56,000 bases of DNA, taken from assembly GCF_963678635.1 (NCBI RefSeq), contig NW_026970671.1, positions 64,001 through 120,000 on the forward strand, given 5' to 3'. Source of the stretch: Symsagittifera roscoffensis (taxonomy: Eukaryota > Xenacoelomorpha > Acoela > Convolutidae). A program made the position numbers and the translations under genes. Below are positions 1 to 10,969 of this stretch, piece by piece. The notes beneath the pieces are model-generated. The model saw nothing but the letters and a program-made list of their open reading frames with translations. It made no database searches and was not told where the DNA came from. The stretch's first letter is position 1. Each line of letters starts with the position of its first letter.

Positions 1-489
1 CAGTATTTTGATTTGTCGCACGGCTCTGTTCAGACCATCCATTGAAGAGATATATACATTCCTTTTTGAGAAAGCCTCATCCATCACCATTTTTCATACT
101 TTTTAATACGCGGTCTGATTATCATTTTCCGACCACTCAGATTGCTGCTCTCAGTGAGCTAAGCATTTTTTGAAATAAGACCTTGAACCTGTATAGCAAT
201 GTAATAAGAAAATCAACAATTCAAGCCCAAAAAAAAATCTTTTTCGTTTGTTAGTTTTTGCGTTAATTATAGAAACGGGTTAGTTTTAGTTAATAATTAT
301 TATTTGGATAAAATATTTAACCATGAACTTCACATACATTTTAATTGTATGAGAGAAAAACAGTTCTTTATTTCACAATATTCATATTATGTCTTATGAA
401 AAGATTGACATTTTTTTGCTAAAATCGGTTTTCTAATTACGACGCATTTAAAACTTTTTGAAAAATTTAAGGTAAACCAAGTTCGACTT
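1..489. other. AT-rich stretch without a gene
   Basis: I see no open frame with recognisable similarity here. The only structured sign is a pyrimidine-rich run ending in TTTTAG at about 484-501, which looks like a splice acceptor. The sequence just after it (from about 500) resembles the sequence from about 4030, so the acceptor-like site marks the upstream edge of a repeated unit. Confidence 0.4.
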
Positions 490-3400
490 TTTGTGTTTTA
501 GGCTGGAAAACAACTACAATACGAGTTGGGAGCAAAGAAACTATTTAAACATCTTCGAAAAATGTTGACTTAATCGAAATTTTTAGTTTTTAAAGCTTTG
601 GTTACCAAAGGTAATCAACTTATTTTCAAAAACTTTCCTCCCAATATTTTCCTTTTTTCAACATTTTAATTGTAAATATTAAGGCCATATTTGAAAAGAA
701 CAGATACTCAAAGTCTGATATTAGAAAGAACTTGTAATCGAACCTCCAACTTACAAAATTTCGGCTAAATTTACTTTAATCAAGCATGCTACTGTTGTTT
801 CAGACCAACCTAACGTCGATCGCGTTGAAATTTTTGCTAATTCCATGAAGACGCCCCTATATGCAAACGATTTATCTGATGACTATTTCTCGAAGTGCTC
901 GGTATCATGGAAGCTGTGCTCCAGATTTTTACAGCCCATGGTTCCGCAGCGTGTAAATGAGCTTCACAATAAAATCGGAAAAGTGTTACCAATCAGAGGC
1001 TCTCGTGTATAGCTGTACCTGCAAAAAAGCAAATTGACAACCATTGATTAAAATTTTTAATCACAGCGACCACATGTGCTTTTTTGTTATGCTACACTGC
1101 CGCCTATCATCTTAGATACAAGACTGATCTAATTGTCGGGAGGTTAGTTGACCCTTATTTTGAAAAGACTGATCCGCACACCTCTACAAAGCCCGGAATG
1201 CATCAGGCATGTAATGATTTATTGATGCCTATGAGCTTAAACATGATTCCTCAGTTCGAGCGAACTAATCAAGTTCATTTAAACGTTTCCACTATCAAAA
1301 AGGAGATATCATTCCAATGATTGTCTCAAAGATTGAAAATTTATTAAATTTTATCGTGCATCTGCATTTGTCATTTGATCCCGAAATACACTGTTTGAGA
1401 AGTTCAAAAGCAAAAATTTTGAAGTTTCCAGCAGTTGTGCCGTAACTGTTTTCAAGTTCGTTACATTGAAAATTATCATAAAACGCACCAAGCGATAATT
1501 TAAAGATCAATAACCATCTCAAGTGATAATGCTGACAGCCGAAAAGGGTTGCCTAAAGGACAAACTTAAAAGTTTTCAGGCCCTCTGGTATTTACATATT
1601 GTAACTTATTTCACCTCGAATCGTTTCTGAATCCCATTACAACACATATAATTAACCCACTAACTTTCTCATCATGTGTTCTAGAAAAACATGATCCCTC
1701 CGGGTATTCAATGGTTGCTTTTGATCATGAATCCTTAAAACAATTTTTCTTTTGTCTTGATAGCTCTGAAAAATGTTTAGAAATTTGTATCAAAGAGTTA
1801 CATCTTTATGTGCAAGATATTTGCATCTATAGACGGAAAACGCCACTTTATTCGAGAGACCATTGTCACTCTTTGGGAAAATTTCACGGATGGGCCCACG
1901 ACAGATGTAACTTAGCGCCAAGAAATAAAAGTTAAATTCCAGTCGTTGGACGAGATTTGCAGAATTTTGACATCGGATTTAAAACTCTGAAAAACCACCT
2001 TGAAAACGTAAGACAACTTTTTAGGGAACTCATACGCAGAAATGTTTTGTATTCTTATAATTACATGACCGACTGTGGAAAGTTTGACCGAAAAGAGTTA
2101 CCGCCTTTCGAAAATTGGGTGATTAGTTCAGACGATAAAATTGCTGAAAATGCTGATATTTTGATTGAAGCAAAGGAAAATTTCAAACACTTCAATTGTC
2201 AGAGCTTGCGCGACTATCTTGCCTTTTATTTGTAATGCGACAAATTGCTCCTGGACTGTGTCTTGGAGGTTTTTCGATCTTTCAGCTATGAAACAAATGA
2301 CCTTGATTGTGCTCAACTTTTCACCGCTTCCAAAATAGCTGGTGACGTTATCAAGCGGGTATGTAAAGCTGATGTTGAGTTGCTAACGGATCGAAACCAT
2401 TAAAGTTGAAATAGTGATGCAAGGTGGAACTGCCTCAATCTTTGAAAAACGACAGTTTGCTGCAAAAAAAACAGGTAATCGAACGAAACATTTAATAGGA
2501 GCAAAGATACTACATATGAGTCAATAGCTGATGCCATTAACTCATACGGTAGAGTAATGTAAACTAACAAACTGCCTGTACGTCATTTCAAGACAACCGG
2601 GGTTACAGTTGAAAGAAAAAATCATGCAAACGAAGATTAGATTTCAATGTCAATAGAAGAAATTTTAGCAACCCTTGACGACTCAGATTAGGTTATATAA
2701 TTGGAATTGATTTAAACTACTTTCAATTGATGCAACAAAATCACTGAGACTAACCAATGGCAACCACTAAGGAAGTTGTTCAAAAATTTACAGTTCAGAA
2801 TATAGCTTGTGATGAATACTCAACCGAGGCGATTGTTGAGAGACTTGTTTAATAGTGTCACCAGCTATCAAACTTCAGATTCAGGAAGAGAGAACTGTGA
2901 ACCTGCAATAGATGAAGTGATAAAAAACTTTTACAAACTTCACATGATAAGACTCATTATGTAAATCATTATAAAATCCTGAAACTCTACCTGAAGCTGG
3001 CCATATCGTTACAAAACTGTATCACCTCGTAAAGTTCAAACAAGACGTACATAAATCTAATCACAGAAAAAAGGAAAGAGGCAAAAAAACAATTTTATAG
3101 AACCCTGTACAAAATACTGATCAATTCAGTTTATGGGAAAATGTGTGAGTCAAAAAAAGAGAATGAAAATTAAGATTTTACTAGATGCTTAAGAAACATT
3201 GCGAAATAAAGAAAGTTTTAAATCGAAACCTAAAATTTTTTTCGATGAAGACATGGCTGCCTTGCAATTAGCGCCAAGGAAAATCTGTTGGGATATACCC
3301 ACAATTGTAGAAGTGTGTATACTAGAGCTAGCAAATTTTGATACGTACAAATTTCACTACGAGGTTAAGAAGCCCAACTTCATCTGTCACCTCTTGTACT

Positions 3401-3640
3401 CAGACACTGACAGCCTAATGTACGAAAAAAAACGGGAAAAAAACTCGAACTTAGAACTGTAAAATTTTGGACAACTTCGAAATCTCCAATTATCCCTTGG
3501 ACTACTTCATCTTCAAGTCAGATAAGAAACTTACAGTTTTTAAGTTTAAAGATGATTTCCCGGGTGATAAAATTACAGAAATCGTTAAACTGAAGCCAAA
3601 GCTTTAACCACTTATTTTGCAAAGTAAGTACAATTCCTTC
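490..3640 (+). pseudogene. DNA polymerase B pseudogene, copy A (Polinton/adinto-like)
   Basis: Fragments in several frames follow the order of a protein-primed-type family B DNA polymerase that carries an EndoVII-like HNH block. About 1084-1320 gives N-terminal sequence shared with copy C. About 1711-1935 gives the HNH-like block (DHCHSLGKFHGWAHDRCNL). At 1957-2400 lies the palm region that precedes catalytic motif A, with frames resembling LLLDCVLEVF and ELLTD. Polymerase motif B is visible near 3125-3150 (LINSVYGKM), and motif C near 3385-3425 (YSDTDSL) keeps both aspartates. A C-terminal block (FKFKDDFPGDKI) lies near 3540-3580. Many stops and frameshifts separate the pieces, so the gene is dead. 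Such polymerases replicate linear elements with protein-primed ends. A GTAAGT donor-like site at 3624 matches the one in copy C. Family B assignment is secure; the exact element class is inference because I see no capsid, packaging ATPase or integrase gene of that element. Confidence 0.8.
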
Positions 3641-4029
3641 AAAATTACCTGCTCCAAATTGTTCAAAGAGTGCTTTTTTGAAAATTAATAAAAATCGAAA
3701 AAAAAAAATTTCTTCAAAAAATTGAGAAGAAATCTTTAAGAAAACGTGAATAAAAAAACTGTCAAAAAAAATGTGATATTGTCAAAAAATTTTTGAAAAA
3801 GTAAAATTGGTTGAAAAAAAAATTTAGAAAAAAAGATCTTTTTTAAAAAAACATTGTCTTGAAATAAACTACAAATGAATTTGGAAAAAAAAATTATAAA
3901 AAAATTTGATAATTTTTTTGAAAAAAAAAAATTAGCAAAAAATTGTCTTTTTTTAAGAAACGTTTTTTGAAAGACTTCGGTTTTCCAATAAAAAACACTA
4001 AATTTTTTTCTCAAAAAAAGAAGCAAGTC
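3641..4029. other. Poly-A/T-rich spacer
   Basis: This stretch is dominated by runs of A and T with imperfect GAAAAAAA repeats. The lysine- and phenylalanine-rich open frames on either strand are composition artefacts. In position it corresponds to the intron of copy C after the GTAAGT site, but I see no clear acceptor before 4030. Confidence 0.5.
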
Positions 4030-6640
4030 AAGTTTGGAAAACAACTACAAGACGAATTTTGGCGGGAAATTTTTTTTTTTATTGTTGAAAAACATTGTTG
4101 ACTTGATCGAATTTTAAAACTCTAAACATTTGATTTCTAAAGCTAATTAACGTCTCTTCAATAGAAATATTCCTTTTTATATTCTTTTTTCATTATTTCC
4201 AATTGTGAAATTGAAACAATTTTGTTATGGTTACGAGACATCTTAGCTTAAAGCTTATTCTGATTCAAATTTAATGCGGAAAAGAGTTCAAATTCAAACG
4301 GAGAAGGGAAATTGAATCCAAAAAAGCTCAGTAATTTAAACTTTTTGGTTCTTAGTTGGGATTAAATCCCTTTCCTTCTTCGCCATAAAACAGTTCCAGA
4401 GCGAAATGGGTTTCAAGTGTAGTTATTGTCCCAAAGTTTTTACATTAAAACTAAATAGATCTCGTCATGAACGAAATTTTCACGCTGTTGCAAAAGAATC
4501 TTGCAACGAAAAAGAATCTCCATTTCACTTGCTAATAATTTGAAGATAGCAGTTTTTTTGCTATCAAAATTGCAGCATTATACTGAATCAGATCATCAAA
4601 GTTTTAACAATTTATGTCGGTATTGTCGGCTTGATTTTTGTGAACTTAAAGGTTTCAAGGTCACATGCAATCAGAGCTTGGACTACCTGTTTTTGATCAT
4701 CAAAGTACATCACTTAGCAACCCCTCTATCTTAACCACACATGCGAGCGATATTGATAACTTTCAAGCTTCAAGTGGTTGTGAAGCTCGATAGCAAAAGT
4801 TGTGTCTGCAGTAGTGCCGTAACTGTTTTCAAGTTTATTGCAATGAAATAGATCATAAAACGCCCGAACGATTACTTAATGACCATGAACATGCTGTAGT
4901 GATAATTCCGACAGGCTATATTGGTTTCCACAAGTATTTTTTCAAAAATTTTCAAGCTATTTGGAATGCACCTATTATTGCTTTTTCGACTTAAATCGTT
5001 ACTGAATCCCGTTACAACACGTATGAACAACCCAGAAGTTTTCTCATCTTGCGTTCTAGAAAAACATGAAGCCTCGGGGCGTTTAATAGTTGCTATTGAT
5101 CATGAGTCCTCAGGACCATTTTTCTCTAGACTTGACATCTCTGAAAATTGTTCAGAAAACTTTATCAGAGAGTTACATCTGTTAGCCCGAGATGTTTACA
5201 TCTAAAATAGGAAAGTGACACATTCTTTGGGAGAACGTAACCAACTTGCAAAAAAGAATTTTTAACCTGTTGTATCTGTCAAGAAAATTGTATTGAAAGC
5301 GAAGAAAAGTACATGGATCATTGTCACTTTTCTTGAAAGTTTCTAGGACGAACCAACGACAAATGTTGTTAATAAAACTATAACACGAATAGATCAAACC
5401 ACAAAAAAAACATTTATGAGTATCTTTGTTTGTAAATTCTTTTATGAGTTTTCAACCCTAAGTTTCTAACTTCAACACTACAAAAATTAGTTGTCAACTT
5501 GCCTGCCAACAAATTTACAATTCTAAACGTAATCTTAATTTCAAAAGGTAATTCAAACTGCTGTACTCTCATACGCAGAAAAGAATTCTATCTTTATAAT
5601 TACTTGACCGACGGTAAAAATTGACGAAAAAAAGTTTCTGCGTCTCGAAAAATATGTGAATAGTTTAGACGGAGATAAAATAGCTATTAAATCTGATAAC
5701 TTGATTGAAGCAGAGAGAGATTTCAATCAATTTAATTTTCAGAGCCTGCGAGACCATCTTCACTCCCTTTTTGTCGTGTGAGACAGGGCTAGTAACCTGT
5801 GCCTTTGAGGATTTTCACTCTATCAGCTATGAAACATCTGGATTTGATTGTGCTCATCATTATACTGCTTCTAATTTAACTGGTGACGCTTTCAAGTGGG
5901 TATGAAAAGCCGATGTTGAGTTGCTAAGTGATCCAGATCATTTAGACATGATTCAAAATATGATGCAAGTTTGAACTGCATCAATCATTGAAAAACAAAA
6001 TCAGGCACTTTATATGTCTTCATGTTTGATGCCAAAAACTCATACGGCGGAGTAACGCAAACTCACAAACTGCTTGCACGCCATTTCAAGACAATCGAAG
6101 TTACAATTGAAAGAAAAATCATGAGAAAAAGAGGTTTCCAGGTGAATAGAAGAAATTTAAGCAACCCCTGACGATTAAGACTAGGTTGGATAGTTGAAAT
6201 TGATTTAAACTACTTTCAATTGTTGCATTAAAAGCACCAAGACTAACCAATGGCAACCACTAACGAAGTTGTTCAAAAAAAGAGACTCATTATATAAATC
6301 ATTTCAAACTCCTGAAACTCTACGTAAAGCCTGGCCATATCGTTACAAAACTGTATCACCTCGTAGAGTTCCAACAAGAGTTGTGGATCCAACTGTACAT
6401 AACTATAACTCTAATCAAAAACAAACGGAAAGCGGCAAAAAAAACCAAATTTGTAGAAGCCCTGTGCAAATTATTGATCAATTCACATTATGGAAATTGT
6501 TTGAGTGAAACAGAAAGAGAAAGGATTTTACGAGATGCTGAAGAAACCGTGCGAAATATAAGTTAGTTTTATTTTGAAACGTACTAACTTTTTGCTGAAA
6601 AATCTGACAAAAAATTGTTAAAATTTGATTCAAAAAAATC
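4030..6640 (+). pseudogene. DNA polymerase B pseudogene, copy B
   Basis: A second copy of the same gene. Its left edge (4030-4210) resembles 495-670 of copy A. A short zinc-finger frame at 4406-4543 is followed by polymerase sequence. The HNH-like block is at about 5280-5335 (EEKYMDHCHFS). A palm segment lies at 5640-5930. Motif B is visible at about 6465-6495 (LLINSHYGN), followed by a conserved RILRDAEETVRNI tail at 6523-6561. Compared with copies A and C it lacks most of the N-terminal exonuclease-side sequence, and motif C is not found. Stops and frameshifts are frequent. Direct orientation and shared upstream sequence suggest tandem duplication of the gene rather than three independent insertions. 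Confidence 0.75.
4406..4543 (+). pseudogene. Short ORF with a C2H2 zinc finger
   Basis: A 45-codon frame starts with ATG at 4406 and ends with TGA at 4541. It carries one classical finger, C-X2-C-X12-H-X4-H (FKCSYCPKVF followed by RSRHERNFH). A nucleic-acid-binding role is the usual reading of such a finger. It sits directly upstream of the polymerase fragments of copy B, so it is either the N-terminus of that polymerase gene or a small upstream gene of the same element. I do not find the finger in copies A or C. Confidence 0.6.
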
Positions 6641-9600
6641 TAATTTTGAAGAAAAAAAAATGTTTTGTCAAAAAATTTCGTTGAAAAAAACTTTATAAAC
6701 TACAAAGTACAAGTTTTGACTAAAATTACTTTATTGAAGCATGCTTCTGTTGTTTGGGAGCAAATCGTTCAACAACCTGAAAACGAACACGTTGAAATTT
6801 TCGCTAATTCAATGATGACGTCCCTATATGCAAACGGTTTTTTTGCAGAATTTTTTCTCGAATGTTTGGAAAAATGGTAGCTGTGTTCCAGATTTTATCA
6901 GCTCATGGTAGCGTTTGGGTTCCGCAGCGTGTAATTGAGCTTTATAAAGAAAATCGGAAAAGTGTTACAAATCAGAGGCTCTTTTTTATACATTTTTCTG
7001 TGAAAAATCCACAACAAGTGATTGTTATTTGTGATCACAGCGAACAACAATTGCTTTTTGTTATGCCACACTGCCGGTTATCATCTTAGATATAAGCCTG
7101 ATCTAATATTCGGGAGGTTATTTGACCCTAGTCCTGGAGAGACTGATCAAAACACCTATACAAAGCCTGGAACGCATCAGACATCTGATGATTTCATTAT
7201 GCTTATGAGTTTAAACTTGATTCCTCAATTCGAGCGGTCTAATAAAGTTCAACTAAAATTGTTTCTTTATTTAATAGGATGTCTCATTCCAAGGATTTTG
7301 ACAAAGTCTGAAATTTCAGACAATTTTATCATGGATCTGCTTTTGTTATATAACACGGAATGGACCACTTTAGTTGGATAGAATACATGCCCCGATTTGT
7401 TTGTGAAGTTCAAAAGCAAGTTTTCCGAAGGTTTCCGCAGTTGTGATGTAACTCTTTTCAACTTCCTTACAATGAAATTGATCATAAAGTGCACGAACGA
7501 TTATATAAAGACCATGAACCAGCTGTAGTGATAATGCCGACAGCCAAAAAAGATTGCCACAAAAATAAATTTAAGAACTCTCACGCTCTCTGGTTTGCAA
7601 TCTTGTTATTTATTTCGACTTCAAGTCGTTCCTGAATCCAGTTACAACATGTATGAACAACCCAGAATTTTCCTTATCTTGCAATCTAGAAAAACATGAA
7701 CCTTCCGTGTATTCAATGGTTGCTATTGATCATAAGTCCTCAGAACCATTTTTTCTTTAGCCTTGATAAAAATTGTTTAAAAAACATTCCCAAAGAGTTA
7801 TATCTGTTGGCCCGAGATGTCTACATCTATAATCAGAATCTGTCACAATAGTTGGAAGACCGTAGCCAAATGTGTAGAGCAGAAAATTTAACCTATTGGA
7901 TCTGTCAAGAAAATTTTAGTGAAAGCAAAGAAAAGTGCCTGGATCATTGTCATCCTTCGGGAAATTTTGTAAGATGGACCCACGACAAATCATATTTAGC
8001 GCGAAGAAATGTAAGATTCATTGCTGTCGTTGAACACAATTTGCAGAATTATGACATGCATCATATATGTCTAGCTCTCAACGAATGTGACTCACGCAGT
8101 ACAATACAAGCAATTCCATCCACCGATGATAAATTTATTTCACTAATTATTGGAGTAGTTGTTGAAAACAAAACGGAAAAATATCAAATCACAAAAAAAA
8201 ACATATATGAGTATTTTCGTTTTATATATTTTTTCAAGTTTCTAAACGCATCAATACAAAAATTACTTGACAACTTGCCTGACAATAAATTTACAATTCT
8301 GGAAAACCATTTTCAAAACGTGAGCTAAACTTGTAGAACAAACGCAGAAGAGAAATCTTTTCGCAAAATGACCTGACCGAAGGTCAAAACCCACTGGCAC
8401 CCAAATCTTCAAATCCCCAAAACCCAGTGGTTCAAAAAGATAGGTTAAGCAGATACCATACAAACCTCTCAGAACAAATGAAAAACTATGGAAACTGTGG
8501 ACCTGATACAAACTTGTATCGCATCGTGAAGTTCAAACCAGAAATGTGGCTCGAACCATACTCTAAAAACAAAACAAACGGAGAGCGCAAAATATGTTTG
8601 AAGAAGCCCTGAAAAATTCAAAGATCAATTTATTTTATGGGAAATTGTGTGAAACAAAAAGAAAGGGAATGATTTTACGAGATGCTGAAGAAACAACGCA
8701 AAATATAATTCAGCTTGAAATTGAAACCTACAAAACTTTTAGTGAAGACGTTGCTGCATTGACATGGTCGCAAACGAAATCAGGTGGGGTGTATCCACAA
8801 TTTTAGGAACGTGTATACTAGAGACAGCAAGGTTTGAGATGTACAAAATTTACTACAAGGTTATGAAGCCCAACTTCATCTGACATATCTTGTACTAAGA
8901 CACTGACAGCCTAATGTACGAAATAAAAACAAAAAACTCTAGTTTTAAGGAAAAACTGTACGGAAACGTGAAGTTTTTTTACAACTTCGAAACTGCAATT
9001 GGATCACTTCCTCTATATTGCAGTTAAAAGAATTCATTGCATTGAAGCCAAAGCCATATTCAACACTATCGCAAAGTAAGTACAATTCCTCAAAAAGTAC
9101 GGCTCAAAATTGTTCAAAGAGTTCTTTTTATTTTCGAAAATGGAAAGAAAAATCGAAAAACTAAAAAAAAACAAAAGTTTGAATTAAATTTTGAAAGAAA
9201 AAGAATTAGTCAAAAAATGTTCGCTGGAAACGTTCTGGTAAGAAAAACGTAAAAAAAAGTCATCAAAAAAACTGAAATAAAAAAAATTGAAAAAAAGATA
9301 GTGAAAATAGTTTTCTTCTAATTTTTTTTTTGTTCACAGGCTTTTTGTCTGTCTGAGAGTGGGGTTGGGTTAGGTTAACTGAATGTAACTTTTTTGAATG
9401 AGGGGAGGGGATCTTCTGAAGAGGATGCTTTATACTTTTTCATAATTTTTTATGTTCAATTTCGAGTGTAACTTTTTAACGGTTGGGGTAAACTTTTAAC
9501 CACTAAGGTGTTTCAACGGTTGCTAACTCAAAAAGAGACAACAAAACTATGGCCTCTGGAAACCTTGTACGAGCCAAAAATCTCGCATCATCTTTGAGAG

Positions 9601-9720
9601 GCATAATCTGAACACTGTTCGAGCAAACAAAATCGCCTTGTCAGCCTATGATGATAAGCGATACACCCTAGCGATGGTATCTTCACATTGCCATACGGTC
9701 AATTTAGAAACCTGAAGGCT
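6641..9720 (+). pseudogene. DNA polymerase B pseudogene, copy C (most complete)
   Basis: The best preserved of the three copies. An N-terminal segment lies at about 6717-7381 in two frames. The frame 7852-8328 (158 codons) contains the HNH-like block (CLDHCHPSGNFVRWTHDKS), then VVEHNLQNYDMH, which corresponds to the exonuclease-side NLxxYDxH motif of these polymerases, and then FRFI and FKFLNASIQKLLDNLP. Around 8600-8710 the motif B region and the DAEETTQNI tail recur. A C-terminal signature (NKIALSAYDDKRYT) appears at about 9625-9670, beyond a likely intron. The family is clear. Function is lost through several stops and frameshifts, and motif C is degraded (cysteine and TAC codons remain near 8890). 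Confidence 0.8.
9076..9339 (+). other. Likely spliceosomal intron in polymerase copy C
   Basis: The sequence opens with GTAAGT at 9076 and closes with a nine-T tract and TGTTCACAG at 9339, giving a 264-bp AT-rich intron candidate. The donor context GCAAAGTAAGTACAATTCC is kept in copy A at about 3620-3639. Polymerase C-terminal coding resumes in the next few hundred bases. This fits a gene expressed in an animal nucleus. The exact reading frame across the junction is not convincing, so the call rests on the two splice signals. Confidence 0.5.
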
Positions 9721-9899
9721 TCTTTCTTTCCTAATAGCAATCAGGATGATGATGGTGACAATGAAAGGAAGAGGAGTGAAATTAATAGCACAAGTCACCA
9801 CCAATATGAAGAATTAGACGCTTGATTGAAACTTTTTGAGGAAACAGATGATATAGTCATCTGGGATCAAGAGAACTCGAACAAAGAAGAAATCTTCTC
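9721..9899. other. Spacer after the polymerase copies
   Basis: A short open stretch rich in N, D, E and S codons follows the polymerase tail (9720-9825) and may be its C-terminal extension. I recognise nothing else. Confidence 0.3.
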
Positions 9900-10625
9900 G
9901 CAATATACGAATTACAGTTCAGAAGATAGCTTGTGAGGCGATCGTTGAGAGACCTGTTGATCCAAATGCAGTCACTTCTTCTTCGTCTCCTTTTGACGAA
10001 TGATAACTCGACCGCGGATCAGTTGAAGATTCAGCTTCGCAGTCAAAGAGGCGCAAAACAAACATAAAACTCCAAGGTTATTATACCTACTTTCAACGTT
10101 TGTTCACAGTTAGGTAATGGCAGGCTACTTTAAATCAGCTCTTGGTTTCTGTGTTACTCTATTTTTATCTGGAACTGTTTTGAGTTTCCAGTTTGGACTT
10201 GACCCCAAACTGTTTTTGGTGCCTTTAACTTGCTTAGGGTTAAAAGTTATTTTGCTAGGAATCCTAGTCTTCTAAAAAATTTAAGTTTTAAATTTTATGA
10301 TTTAGGTTTTAGGGTCGATATTGAGTATTAGGTTTTTGCAAAGCAAGGTTATTGTGTGGTAACGATATTTTGTGTTTTTGTGTTGTTATGATTAAGTGAT
10401 GGTTATTTTTTAGTGAACTGGACTACCTCATCTGATCTTTTAGTATTGATATAATCAAAGTTGGACAATCCACAACGGTCCTAAATTTCAAAATACAAAA
10501 AAGAAGAAATTTTCAAGTGGCTCTTTTCTTTCAATTTGATTATTTTCTTAAGTGAGGACAAAATGGCTTCTACAATTGTTCTCAAATATGTCTTCGAATG
10601 GTTCTAAGCTATGGGTCTAAGTCTT
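9900..10625 (+). repeat. Dispersed repeat V, left copy
   Basis: This sequence matches 46530-46840 and 47634-48250 at high similarity in the same orientation. Shared landmarks are TTTTGACGAATGATAACTCGA (here 9993-10013), GGTAATGGCAGGCTACTTTAAATCA (10113-10138) and TCTTAAGTGAGGACAAAATGGC. A segment at 9915-9965 also resembles 2790-2850 inside polymerase copy A, so V and the polymerase element may have been linked. No transposase or RT frame is visible. It contains the small hydrophobic ORF at 10117. Confidence 0.75.
10117..10275 (+). CDS. Small hydrophobic ORF (52 codons) in repeat V
   Basis: An ATG at 10117 opens a 52-codon frame ending with TAA at 10273. The product would be very hydrophobic, with two likely membrane spans (around FCVTLFLSGTVLSF and LFLVPLTCLGLKVILLGI). 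A CAG preceded by TTTGTTCA lies just upstream at 10101-10109 and resembles a splice acceptor. In the right copy of V the same ATG is present at 46727 but the frame is closed by a stop after about 16 codons and split by an insertion. Only the end of the frame, LGI(L/I)VF then stop, is again recognisable at about 47640-47678. I do not know a family for it. Expression is unproven. Confidence 0.35.
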   Translation: MAGYFKSALGFCVTLFLSGTVLSFQFGLDPKLFLVPLTCLGLKVILLGILVF

Positions 10626-10969
10626 TTAGATCGTGAAGTCTTTTTAATTTAGTTAAGAACGAAAATTCCGGGGCCAGAAAATTAGTTGGGTAGTCATGTG
10701 CCCGCTCATCCCGAGAGCCTGGGACGAAAGACAATTAAAGAGAAAGCGTAAATTGAAAGAAAAAGAGTGTATAGAAACGAAAAACCAGAAATAAATCACT
10801 TGAAAACAAAAACAAAACCCAAAAATAGTTTAAAAAACCAAAAAAAACCTGTTTTTATTTTATTTTCGTGAGTGATGTGATCTGAATTTCTTATAGAACA
10901 TGGAGTTACACGCCCGGTGCCCAGAGACTGTTAAAGACTTATAATACACATTTTAGCTACTGTAATACC
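10626..10969 (+). repeat. Dispersed repeat U, 3' part (U1), interrupted by the large element
   Basis: Landmarks shared with the other U copies include GGGTAGTCATG-GCCCGC--ATCCCGAG (10691-10721), AGAGTGTATA and CCCAGAGACTG (10919-10930). It runs without a gap to TTTTAGCTACTGTAA (10951-10965). In the copy at 48.6 kb that sequence continues straight into the next U unit. Here it is cut by the left terminal repeat of the large element. Confidence 0.75.

Noticed and set aside
3736-4044. 102-codon minus-strand frame rich in F and K
   Set aside because: It comes from A/T homopolymer runs; composition alone explains it.
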